This document shows positions 7,775-15,947 of a stretch of 56,234 bases of DNA, in pieces (position 1 is the stretch's first letter; the number at the start of each line of letters is the position of its first letter). The translations under genes and the position numbers were made by a program. The notes beneath the pieces were generated by a model. It had not been told where the DNA came from. It made no database searches and saw only the letters and a program-made list of their open reading frames with translations. This DNA is from Terriglobia bacterium. GTDB lineage: Bacteria > Acidobacteriota > Terriglobia > Bryobacterales > Bryobacteraceae. The stretch is from positions 1-56,234 of the forward strand of contig JAJPHS010000077.1 of NCBI GenBank assembly GCA_021325175.1. The letters are read 5' to 3'.

Positions 7775-8992
7775 TTAATTGGCCGCCATATGGGCGACGA
7801 TACCCATGCGCTTGGCCACGCGCGCGATGATCTCGATGGCTCGGGACAGAACATCTTCGGTGTGCGCCGCGGTGACGATGGTGCGAATGCGCGCTTTGCC
7901 TTGCGGTACGGTCGGGTAGCCGATGCCGGTGGCGTACACCCCCTCCTCAAAGAGCGCGCGCGAAAACGCGTGGGCCATGGCCGCCTCGCCGACCATAATC
8001 GGCGTGATTGGCGTTTCGCTGGCGCCGGTCGAGAGGCCGTTTTCGTGCAGACCTTTCTGGAAAAATCGCGTGTTGGACCACAGCTTCTCGATCCGTTCCG
8101 GCTCTTTTTCGAGAATTTCGAACGCGGCGATGCAGGCCGCGGCGACCGCCGGCGGATGCGAGGTGGAAAACAGAAACGGCCGCGCGCGGTGATACAGAAA
8201 CTCGATCAGGTCGCGGCTGCCGCAAACATAGCCCCCCAGCACGCCGACCGCTTTCGACAACGTCCCCACCTGAATATGCACGCGGCCGTGCAGATTGAAA
8301 TGATCGACCGTGCCGCGCCCATTCCGCCCGAGAACGCCGGAGGCGTGCGCGTCATCGACCATCATGATCGCGCCGTAACGCTCGGCCAGCTCCGTAAGTT
8401 GAGGCAGGGCGCCGATGTCGCCGTCCATCGAAAATACGCCGTCGGTGATCAGCAGCTTGCGGCCCGGCGTATCGGCCAGCGCGGCGAGCTTTTCTTCGGC
8501 GTGCGCGGCGTCGCGATGCCGGAAAACGTGGATCTTCGCCTTGGAAAGACGGCAGCCGTCGATGATGCTGGCGTGATTCAGCTCGTCGGAGATGATGTGA
8601 TCTTCCGGCGTCAGGATCGCCGCGACCGTGCCGGCATTGGCCGCAAATCCGGATTGAAAAACGACGCAGGCTTCGACGTTTTTGAAGGCGGCGATGCGGC
8701 GCTCCAGCTCCATGTGCAGGCTCATGGTTCCGGAAATGGTGCGGACGGCGCCCGATCCGGCGCCATACTTGCGCGCGGCCTCGCATTCGGCTTCGACCAG
8801 CTTGGGATGATCGGCCAGCCCGAGATAATTATTGGAGGCGAGATGGATCACTTCGCGGCCGTCGAAATTCGCCACCGGCAGGCACGCCGATTCAAGCACG
8901 CGAAGACGCTGGTAGGTCCCCGCCTGGCGCCAATTCTCAAGCTGATCTGTAAGATAGGAAAGCGGATTCGGCATTTGATTCAATTGTGGCAT
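7775..8992 (-). CDS. kbl: Glycine C-acetyltransferase (2-amino-3-ketobutyrate CoA ligase)
   Basis: 405 residues, a fold-type I PLP enzyme of the alpha-oxoamine synthase family. Seen: LASNNYLGLADHP, YGAGSGAVRTISGT, the PLP-ring Asp region MMVDDAHASGVLG and the Schiff-base lysine in GTLSKAVGVLGGYV. It converts glycine and acetyl-CoA to 2-amino-3-oxobutyrate or the reverse during threonine breakdown. KBL, 8-amino-7-oxononanoate synthase (BioF) and serine palmitoyltransferase are close relatives. The overall wording fits KBL best, but threonine dehydrogenase is not adjacent. Start at 8992; ATG 8974 (MPNPLSYL) is also possible. It is divergent from tpiA with only 13 bp between the starts. Confidence 0.85.
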   Translation of the reverse strand: MPQLNQMPNPLSYLTDQLENWRQAGTYQRLRVLESACLPVANFDGREVIHLASNNYLGLADHPKLVEAECEAARKYGAGSGAVRTISGTMSLHMELERRIAAFKNVEACVVFQSGFAANAGTVAAILTPEDHIISDELNHASIIDGCRLSKAKIHVFRHRDAAHAEEKLAALADTPGRKLLITDGVFSMDGDIGALPQLTELAERYGAIMMVDDAHASGVLGRNGRGTVDHFNLHGRVHIQVGTLSKAVGVLGGYVCGSRDLIEFLYHRARPFLFSTSHPPAVAAACIAAFEILEKEPERIEKLWSNTRFFQKGLHENGLSTGASETPITPIMVGEAAMAHAFSRALFEEGVYATGIGYPTVPQGKARIRTIVTAAHTEDVLSRAIEIIARVAKRMGIVAHMAAN

Positions 8993-9005
8993 CCTGAAAA
9001 ACAGA

Positions 9006-9752
9006 ATGCGCAAGCCGGTGATGGCGGGAAACTGGAAAATGCATAAGACCGCGGCAGAGACAGCGGCCTTTTTCGAAAAGTTCGCGCCACTGGTGGCCGG
9101 CGCAGACCACGCGGAAATCGTCATCTGCCCGCCCTTCGTGAATCTGCCCGCGGCGGTTGCGGCGGGCGGCGGCATCGGCATCGGCGCGCAGGATGTTTTT
9201 TGGCTGAAGGAAGGCGCCTATACCGGCGAAGTCTCCGCGCCGATGCTCGCGGCGATCGGCTGCCGCTGGGTGATCATCGGCCATAGCGAACGGCGGCAAT
9301 ACTTCAACGAGACCGACGAAACGGTGTTGAAGAAAACCGTGGCCGCGCTCGATGCCGGCTTGAAGCCGATCGTCTGCGTGGGGGAACGTTTGGAAGAGCG
9401 CGAGGCGGGCGCGACCGAGACGGTGCTGGAGGCGCAGTTCAACGCCGGAATCGCGGAGTTGACGGGGGAACAATTTGCCCGTCTGGTGATCGCCTATGAG
9501 CCGGTATGGGCCATCGGCACCGGCAAAACGGCCACGCCCGAGATCGCGCAGGCGGCGCATCATTTTCTGCGGCGCGAGATTCGCGCGCGCTTCGGTCCGG
9601 AAGCGGCGGGCGCCTGCCGCATTCTTTATGGCGGCAGCGTCAAGCCGGATAACATCAAGGGCTTGATGGCACAGCCCGATATCGATGGAGCCCTGGTCGG
9701 CGGCGCGAGCCTGGACGCGGCGACGTTCGCGGCGATCGTGCATTACCCATGA
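9006..9752 (+). CDS. tpiA: Triosephosphate isomerase
   Basis: 248 residues, full length. It interconverts dihydroxyacetone phosphate and glyceraldehyde-3-phosphate in glycolysis. The substrate Lys is in AGNWKMHKT, the catalytic His in IIGHSERRQYF and the catalytic Glu in AYEPVWAIGTGKTATP (flexible loop 6 included). The phosphate-binding motifs YGGSVKPDN and VGGASLD follow. The start MRKPVMAGNWKM is typical of the family. The stop overlaps the next gene's ATG by four bases (ATGA). Confidence 0.97.
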   Translation: MRKPVMAGNWKMHKTAAETAAFFEKFAPLVAGADHAEIVICPPFVNLPAAVAAGGGIGIGAQDVFWLKEGAYTGEVSAPMLAAIGCRWVIIGHSERRQYFNETDETVLKKTVAALDAGLKPIVCVGERLEEREAGATETVLEAQFNAGIAELTGEQFARLVIAYEPVWAIGTGKTATPEIAQAAHHFLRREIRARFGPEAAGACRILYGGSVKPDNIKGLMAQPDIDGALVGGASLDAATFAAIVHYP

Positions 9753-10981
9753 AGCGAGCCGCCGCCCTGCTCCTCGCCGCGCGAATCGTTTCCGCGGCGG
9801 AGGAGAAAAAGCACAAACCGGAATTGCCCGAGCAGGCGCGGACGGTCATTAGCCTGGCTCGAGCAACGGCGCCCGAGTTTTTTGCAAAGGCGATTACGGA
9901 TCTGGTGCGGCGCGGCGCGATTCCGGATCGCGAATCCCGCGCCGATTTACTTGAAGAAGCCTTCGCCATCGCGCCCAGCGCGAAGGAGCCTTTTGCCGTG
10001 GTCGCGATCCCGGCCACGCCGCCGGATACGCGGGAACTGCACCGCGCTAAGGCAGCGGAATTGAAGCTGGACGCGCTGTCGCTTGAAGCGGCGATTGTCA
10101 AGGAAATGGTCCGGATCGACCCGGCGAAGGCGCGCGCAATGTTTGACGAAATCGCGCGCCCGGTTGTGGACCCGCGGCCGTGCGAAGACCCGCTGATCCC
10201 CGATGTTTCCGCGTATTACGAAATGGCGGGCGTAATCGCGCAGTCGGCATTCACGCCGGCTGAAAAACAGATCCACGCGCATGTCCAATTTCTGCAAGCG
10301 GTGCTCGATGGGGCGCGCTCGCCGGGCGAGTTGCCGGCTTTCCTGCGGCTGCTGCAAACCGTGGCCCTCACGCGCGAACAGCGGGAGCTGCTGGCCGGCT
10401 CGTTCGCGGCCAAGCTGGCTTCCATCGGCGTGGACGATCGGGCGTTTGCGGTCAGCTACAACGATCTGAAACTGGAACTGGACCGCATCGCCCCGGAATT
10501 GGACGGCGCGCTCGCGCGGTATACGGAAGCGCAAACCGCCGCGGCTCGCTGCGGTCCGGCGTTTGTTCCCGGCTTGATTTATTTCCAATCGGGAGATTCG
10601 AAACGAATCGCGGACCAGCTCATCGCGCTGCGAAACATCCCGCATGACGATCCGCAATGGCGGTCATCGTTCGCAGATTTACTGCGCGATCTTTCCTTCT
10701 GGAATCGTTCGGAGATCGACGAATTTCATCAGCAGGCGACCATGTTGCGCGCTTTGCTGGATGGCCCGGCATCGGGCGAGGATCGGAACCGTCTGCTTGC
10801 CTATTGCGCCGGGTTTCTGGCCGCGGCCGCGGCCCAGCGCGAGCATCCCCAGGAATGGCTTTACCAGGTTCAAATGCTCGATCGCGACGCGAAAATGAAG
10901 GATCTGTTTCGGGCCTCCGGAAACGCCGCATTATTGCTGTATGCGAACTACTTTTCCGCCTCGAACGGAACTTCGAAGTAA
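9749..10981 (+). CDS. Secreted alpha-helical protein of unknown function
   Basis: 410 residues. A short N-terminal signal peptide (MKRAAALLLAARIVSAAEE) is followed by a soluble, Ala/Leu-rich, apparently all-helical sequence with no motif I recognise. Many acidobacterial genomes carry such exported helical proteins, and the function is unknown. Translation is coupled to tpiA through an ATGA overlap, but a glycolytic role does not follow from that. Its 3' end overlaps the opposite-strand gene by 34 bp. Confidence 0.7.
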   Translation: MKRAAALLLAARIVSAAEEKKHKPELPEQARTVISLARATAPEFFAKAITDLVRRGAIPDRESRADLLEEAFAIAPSAKEPFAVVAIPATPPDTRELHRAKAAELKLDALSLEAAIVKEMVRIDPAKARAMFDEIARPVVDPRPCEDPLIPDVSAYYEMAGVIAQSAFTPAEKQIHAHVQFLQAVLDGARSPGELPAFLRLLQTVALTREQRELLAGSFAAKLASIGVDDRAFAVSYNDLKLELDRIAPELDGALARYTEAQTAAARCGPAFVPGLIYFQSGDSKRIADQLIALRNIPHDDPQWRSSFADLLRDLSFWNRSEIDEFHQQATMLRALLDGPASGEDRNRLLAYCAGFLAAAAAQREHPQEWLYQVQMLDRDAKMKDLFRASGNAALLLYANYFSASNGTSK

Positions 10982-11553
10982 AAATAGTCTTTGCCCGATT
11001 GCGCGTCTTTAATTCCAGTCAGGTAAAGTTTCGATCCAGGGATGTTTTGCGTCTGAAAATAGAAAAATCCGTAGGCATTCTCGCCTGGCGGCAATAATTT
11101 CGGCGCAAAGGCGCGCCCTTCGATCTCCCAGGTATTCAACGGCCCGCCCTTCGGCTTGCGCGGGAACGGATTCGGATACGGCGACGTTCCGGGCATCTTG
11201 GGACGTTTGATGTTGGAATCGATGTAAATTACGTCCGATGGCGGCGTGGCTTCGACGTGCCGGCCGCCGGGATCGATAAATTCCGCCTGGAGATCCAGCC
11301 GCAGCGTCTTGCCCGTGTCGTTCTGCATCACCACCAGCACTGGCAGGACGCCGTGCTTATACGGCTCCGCCTTGCCGAACGCGCTTTTCGCCTGTTCTTC
11401 GGTGACATAAGGGATCGCCGCGATGGTAATTTTGTCCATCGTCTGATGATTGGGATACGATGGGGCCGGCGCGGGCTTGAAGGGCTGGTTGTCCTTGTCG
11501 CCGGCGTAGGCCATGGCTATACTCAAAAGAACCATTAACGCGACTGGTCTCAT
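10948..11553 (-). CDS. Secreted hypothetical protein with beta-rich domain
   Basis: 201 residues with a clear signal peptide (MRPVALMVLLSIAMAYAG). The mature part is Pro-rich at the start and then appears beta-rich, with VLPVLVVMQNDTGKTLRLDL followed by AEFIDPGGR, a pattern like an immunoglobulin-type fold. I do not recognise the family. The start region overlaps the start of the waaA-lpxK gene by 41 bp on the other strand, so the two genes diverge from overlapping 5' ends. Confidence 0.7.
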   Translation of the reverse strand: MRPVALMVLLSIAMAYAGDKDNQPFKPAPAPSYPNHQTMDKITIAAIPYVTEEQAKSAFGKAEPYKHGVLPVLVVMQNDTGKTLRLDLQAEFIDPGGRHVEATPPSDVIYIDSNIKRPKMPGTSPYPNPFPRKPKGGPLNTWEIEGRAFAPKLLPPGENAYGFFYFQTQNIPGSKLYLTGIKDAQSGKDYFYFEVPFEAEK

Positions 11554-13795
11554 TTATTTCCTCTATCAGCTTGCCGAGATCGTCCTGAGCCCGGCGATTA
11601 CTCTTTATCTACTTTACCGGGGATGCCGGAATCCCGCGTATTTCGCCGGGCTGAAGGAGCGATTCGGTCTTCTTCCCTCGCCTACGGAAACGACGGGTAC
11701 GACGGCGGTCTGGTTTCACGCGGTGTCGGTGGGCGAGGTGCTTTCGACCGTCGAACTGATCCGGCGGCTGCGGCGGGAGCGGCCGGATTGGCGCGTTTAT
11801 GTTTCGACGGCTACGCTGGCCGGGCGCGCGGTGGCGGACCAGAAGATGACCGGACTCGCCGACGCGGTGTTTTTCGCGCCGCTCGATTATCGCTGGGCCG
11901 TCCGGCGCGTTTTGCGGCGATTGCGGCCGTCGGTTCTGGCCGTTCTCGAAACCGAAATTTGGCCGAACCTGTACCGGGAGGCGAAGCGGGCTGGCGCGTC
12001 GGTGCTGATCGTGAACGGGCGGATTTCCGATGCCGCGCTGCCTCGCTACCGGCGATGGCGTGGTTTTTTTTCGCATGTTCTGCGCCATGCGGATGCGATT
12101 CTGACGCAAAGCGAAGAGGATCGCCGGCGCTTCATCCTCGCGGGGGCGCCCGCCGATCGCGTGACGGCGGCCGGAAACTTGAAGTACGATTTTACGCCTT
12201 CCTGCTCAATTACGCGCGAAATTGACGCTTTTATCGACAGAATGCATCCCAAATGCGTCTGGATCGCCGCCAGCACCATGAGCGATGGCGTCGTCGATGA
12301 AGACGACGTTGTCATCGACGCGCTCCGGTCGCTGCCCGATGTTTTTCTGATCCTGGCGCCGCGGAAGCCGGAGCGCTTCGAGCCTGCCGCGGAAAAACTG
12401 GAGCGCGCGAAAATTCCGTTTGCGCGGCGCAGCCGCGGGTTGGTCGGCGCGGCGCGCGTGCTGCTGCTCGATTCGATCGGCGAACTGGCGGCTTCATTCG
12501 CCCGCGCCGATGTGGTCTTCATGGGCGGGACGCTCGCCGATCGCGGCGGGCACAACATTCTGGAGCCGGCCTTTTTCGCCAAGCCGGTAATTGTTGGGCC
12601 GCACATGGAAAATTTCGCGGCCATAGCGAACGAGTTCGAGCATGCGGGAGCGATGGAGAGAATCGCCGGGCCCCCGGCTCTGGCGGGCGCGGTAGCGAGG
12701 CTGATCGCCGATCCGGCGCGGCGGGAACGGATGGGATCGAAGGCGCGCGAGCTGGCGATGGCGAAGCGCGGAGCATCCTCCCGCGCGGTGGCGCGAATCA
12801 TCGACGCGGCGGCCGAGGCGATTCCGAATCCGCCGCGGACGCTTCCAGCCCGAATCGTGCTCGCCCCGCTGTCGTCGATTTGGCGCGCCGGCAATGCGAT
12901 CCAGGCGCTGCGCCCGGCGCGCGCTCTGGATGCTCCGGTGATCAGCGTCGGCGCGCTGGCGATGGGCGGCGCCGGCAAGACGCCGGTGGTGGCTCATCTG
13001 GCGGCGCGATTGCGCGAACGCGGCCGCAATCCGGCGATTTTAACGCGCGGCTACAAACGGAAATCGCGCGAATCCGTCATCGTTCCGCGCGGGGAGCGGG
13101 CGGATCGCGCGCGAACCGGCGATGAAGCGCGAATTTTCATCCGGCGCGGAGACGCGGCCGTGGGAATCGGCGCGGATCGCTACGCCGTTGCGCAAGGCAT
13201 CAGCGCGGATGTTTTTCTTCTCGACGATGGTTTTCAGCACCGGCGGCTGGCGCGGCGGCATGACATCGTCCTGATTGACGCCGTCGATCCCTGGGCCGGC
13301 GGCGTCTTTCCCTTGGGCAGATTGCGCGAGCCGTTTCAAGCGTTGCGCCGGGCCACGGAAATTATTCTGACGCGCTGCGAACCGCTCCAATCGACGCGCG
13401 GGCTGGAACGGATGATCGCGCAATACACCAGCGCTCCGGTTTTCCGCTCCCGCGTGGCGGCGGGTAAATGGGTCTCGCTCGACGGCGCGCCGCCCGGCGA
13501 TTTCGGACGCGCGGCGGCGTTCTGCGGGCTCGGCACGCCGCGGTCGTTTTGGCGCACACTGGAACAGTTGGGCGTGCGCGTCCTCCGGCGGGAGGCGTTT
13601 CCGGATCATCATTGTTATTCCGCGCGGGAACTGGCGCGCCTCGCCTTTGGCGTCGATACGCTTTTGACCACGGAAAAGGACGCGGCCAATCTGCCGGACG
13701 AAGCGGCGCGGGCGATCGCGCCGGCCCGGCTGTATTGGCTCGAAATCGAGATAGAGATCGAAAGAGAGGACGAATTTCTGAAGCGCATCTTATGA
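11513..13795 (+). CDS. waaA-lpxK: Fused Kdo transferase (WaaA/KdtA) and tetraacyldisaccharide 4'-kinase (LpxK)
   Basis: 760 residues that join two normally separate lipid A/LPS enzymes. Residues ~1-430 are WaaA: an N-terminal membrane anchor (~12-36), HAVSVGEVLS with the likely catalytic Glu, LETEIWPNL, VNGRISD, and GGHNILEPAFFAKPVIVGP in the CMP-Kdo domain. Residues ~440-760 are LpxK: a Walker A in ISVGALAMGGAGKTPVV, TRGYKRK, LLDDGFQHRRL and LLTTEKDAANL. WaaA adds Kdo to lipid IVA, while LpxK makes lipid IVA by phosphorylating the 4' position, so the fusion joins successive steps at the inner membrane. There is no stop or frameshift between the halves. The gene overlaps nadD by ATGA. Confidence 0.9.
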   Translation: MAILKRTINATGLIYFLYQLAEIVLSPAITLYLLYRGCRNPAYFAGLKERFGLLPSPTETTGTTAVWFHAVSVGEVLSTVELIRRLRRERPDWRVYVSTATLAGRAVADQKMTGLADAVFFAPLDYRWAVRRVLRRLRPSVLAVLETEIWPNLYREAKRAGASVLIVNGRISDAALPRYRRWRGFFSHVLRHADAILTQSEEDRRRFILAGAPADRVTAAGNLKYDFTPSCSITREIDAFIDRMHPKCVWIAASTMSDGVVDEDDVVIDALRSLPDVFLILAPRKPERFEPAAEKLERAKIPFARRSRGLVGAARVLLLDSIGELAASFARADVVFMGGTLADRGGHNILEPAFFAKPVIVGPHMENFAAIANEFEHAGAMERIAGPPALAGAVARLIADPARRERMGSKARELAMAKRGASSRAVARIIDAAAEAIPNPPRTLPARIVLAPLSSIWRAGNAIQALRPARALDAPVISVGALAMGGAGKTPVVAHLAARLRERGRNPAILTRGYKRKSRESVIVPRGERADRARTGDEARIFIRRGDAAVGIGADRYAVAQGISADVFLLDDGFQHRRLARRHDIVLIDAVDPWAGGVFPLGRLREPFQALRRATEIILTRCEPLQSTRGLERMIAQYTSAPVFRSRVAAGKWVSLDGAPPGDFGRAAAFCGLGTPRSFWRTLEQLGVRVLRREAFPDHHCYSARELARLAFGVDTLLTTEKDAANLPDEAARAIAPARLYWLEIEIEIEREDEFLKRIL

Positions 13796-14355
13796 GGACC
13801 GCGATTTTCGGAGGCACCTTCGATCCGATCCACAACGCGCATCTGGTGGTGGCGCGCGAGGCGGCCGATAAATTTTCGCTCGATCGCGTTCTTTTTATTC
13901 CCGCCGCGAATCCGCCGTTAAAAGAAGCCGGCGCGAGCTATGAGGATCGCTATCGCATGGTGGAACTGGCCTGCGCCGCCGACCAGCGCTTCGTGCCGTC
14001 GCGTCTTGAAGAAGGCAAGGAAAAAAGTTACTCGATCTATACCATCGAGCGGGTGAAAGCGATGGACGGCGAGGTTTTTTTCATCATCGGCGCCGACGCC
14101 TTCGCCGAAATTCGCAGTTGGTATCGCTGGAAGGACGTGGTTCAGGCGGTTGCATTTATTGTCGTAACGCGGCCGGGGCACGATTACACTTGTCCGGATG
14201 GCGCGCGCGTGCATCGCCTGGAAACCGTGGCGCTGCCGGTCTCGTCGTCGGAGATCCGGCAGGCGCTGCGCCGCGGCGTGACTCCGCCGGAGCTTCCCGA
14301 AAGCGTGGCGAATTATATTTTTGACCGGGGTCTTTACAGCGCTTGCCGGAAATGA
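13792..14355 (+). CDS. nadD: Nicotinate-nucleotide adenylyltransferase
   Basis: 187 residues. It adenylylates nicotinate mononucleotide in NAD synthesis. The N-terminal nucleotidyltransferase motif GGTFDPIHNAHL (H-x-x-H), the LFIPAANPPLK loop, FIIGADAF and the C-terminal VSSSEIRQALRRG are all present and typical of bacterial NadD. The ATG at 13792 overlaps the waaA-lpxK stop (ATGA), and the stop overlaps the next ATG in the same way, so the three genes form one coupled unit. Confidence 0.95.
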   Translation: MRTAIFGGTFDPIHNAHLVVAREAADKFSLDRVLFIPAANPPLKEAGASYEDRYRMVELACAADQRFVPSRLEEGKEKSYSIYTIERVKAMDGEVFFIIGADAFAEIRSWYRWKDVVQAVAFIVVTRPGHDYTCPDGARVHRLETVALPVSSSEIRQALRRGVTPPELPESVANYIFDRGLYSACRK

Positions 14356-15947
14356 GCGGGCGCTGCCTGATTTTCGCGTACGCGATGCTGAACGCGCTGG
14401 CGTACAGCTTGCTGCTGCCGCTGTGGGAAGGCTTTGACGAGCCGTTTCACTTCGCCTACGCGCAGACGCTGGCGAACGGCGGCGGCTTTCCCGATCCGCG
14501 GTCGTCCACGCTGTCCGCGGAGGCCGCAAGCGCAGTACTGCTCGCGCCGGCGAGCATTTCGGTGAAGACGAATCTTCCGGCGGTCGCCTCCTACGATGAT
14601 TTTTTTCGCGCGCCGGATTCCGAGCGCGCGCGCGTGCATGGCGAGCTGCTGCGGATCGATCCCCAACTGCGAAAGCAGCCGTCGCCATTTCTCAATTACG
14701 AGGCGCATCAGCCGCCGCTTGCCTACGCGATCCTGGCTCTGCCGGAAGCGGCAATGGCGCGCATCCCGTTGCCCTATCGCGTTCTCGCGCTGCGAGTGAG
14801 CGGCGCGGCGATGGGGGTGGTTCTGCTGCTTGCCGCGGCCGGGCGATTGACGCGGCAGCTTGGAATCCCGCCGCCGTTTGCGGAAGCGGTGGTGTTCGTG
14901 GCGCTGTCGTCACAGATGCTGTGGGCGACGCTCGCCCATGTGGCGAATGACTGGCTGGCGGTTCCCCTGGCGCTGTGGCTGATCGTGCTTACCATCGAGT
15001 ACTACAACAAGCCGGCGGCGCGGCGGATCGCGGCTGCGGGCGCGGTCCTCGCGCTCGGTCTACTCGCCAAGGCGTACCTGCTGGCGTTTGTTCCCGTGCT
15101 GGCGGCGATCTGCGTGGCTCGAAAACGCTGGCGGGATCTGGCGGTTGCGGCGGCGATCGTCGCGGCGCTGGCCGGACCCTGGTACGCGAGAAATGTCGCG
15201 CGCTATTCGATTCTGACGGCGATTCCGGAAATTCGGCAGGGCGCGCGTCCGGCGGCGGCGCTGGAGGATCTGCGCCTGAAGCGCGTGCCGGCCGCGATCG
15301 AAGCTTCGGCGCGCTCGGCTCTGTGGACCGGCAACAACACCTTTCGCGCATTTTCCAAAGCAACACTGCGCATCTTGCTGGCCGTCTGGGCGGCTGCGCT
15401 TCTGCTGTGGATGGCGCAGCGGCATCGCGCGGCGGAATGGATCGCGCTTCTCTATTCGAGCGCGTTCTTCGCCGCCCTGCTCTACGATGCGGCGATTAAC
15501 GACGCCGTCTCTCATGGCGAGAACGTCAATCCGGCGCCGTGGTACGCGCAGCCGCTGCTGGTTCCAATTTTATCGCTGGCGTTTTTGGGCGCCGCGCGCG
15601 GGCGGGCGCTGGGAAAATGGATCGCAAGCGCGATGGTGCTGCTATCCGGATACGTTCTGATCGCGACGTATTGGGCCAAGCTGATCCCGCTGTACAGCGG
15701 ATTCGAGGCGCGCGCCACGATGGCGGCGCTGATCCGGCTTTACCGCCAGCCGTCTCAGGTGGCGCACGGGCTGGCAGCCATTTGTTTCGCGCCGCCTGCG
15801 GCGATTCTTTCGCTCGCGCTGATGGTTTGTCTGGTGGCGATCGGCGAGGCGGCGCTGCTGGCGCGTTCTATCGCGCGCGGCGCCGCGCCTACGCTTTATA
15901 GACGGTATTTCCGCCGACTACGGTCTGAACGATCTCGATATCCTTAA
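14352..15947 (+). CDS. Polytopic membrane protein, GT-C/DUF2142-like
   Basis: 531 residues with roughly ten to twelve transmembrane helices. The first loop carries WEGFDEPFHFAYAQ and later NYEAHQPPLAYAI, the D-E-P-x-H and H-x-P-P pattern of GT39/GT-C family and DUF2142 membrane glycosyltransferase-like proteins, which use polyprenyl-linked sugars on the outer face of the inner membrane. The substrate is unknown. It follows nadD with an ATGA overlap, which fixes the start at 14352, and an LPS gene lies two genes upstream, so an envelope-sugar role is plausible. The last 20 residues overlap the amidohydrolase gene. Confidence 0.78.
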   Translation: MSGRCLIFAYAMLNALAYSLLLPLWEGFDEPFHFAYAQTLANGGGFPDPRSSTLSAEAASAVLLAPASISVKTNLPAVASYDDFFRAPDSERARVHGELLRIDPQLRKQPSPFLNYEAHQPPLAYAILALPEAAMARIPLPYRVLALRVSGAAMGVVLLLAAAGRLTRQLGIPPPFAEAVVFVALSSQMLWATLAHVANDWLAVPLALWLIVLTIEYYNKPAARRIAAAGAVLALGLLAKAYLLAFVPVLAAICVARKRWRDLAVAAAIVAALAGPWYARNVARYSILTAIPEIRQGARPAAALEDLRLKRVPAAIEASARSALWTGNNTFRAFSKATLRILLAVWAAALLLWMAQRHRAAEWIALLYSSAFFAALLYDAAINDAVSHGENVNPAPWYAQPLLVPILSLAFLGAARGRALGKWIASAMVLLSGYVLIATYWAKLIPLYSGFEARATMAALIRLYRQPSQVAHGLAAICFAPPAAILSLALMVCLVAIGEAALLARSIARGAAPTLYRRYFRRLRSERSRYP

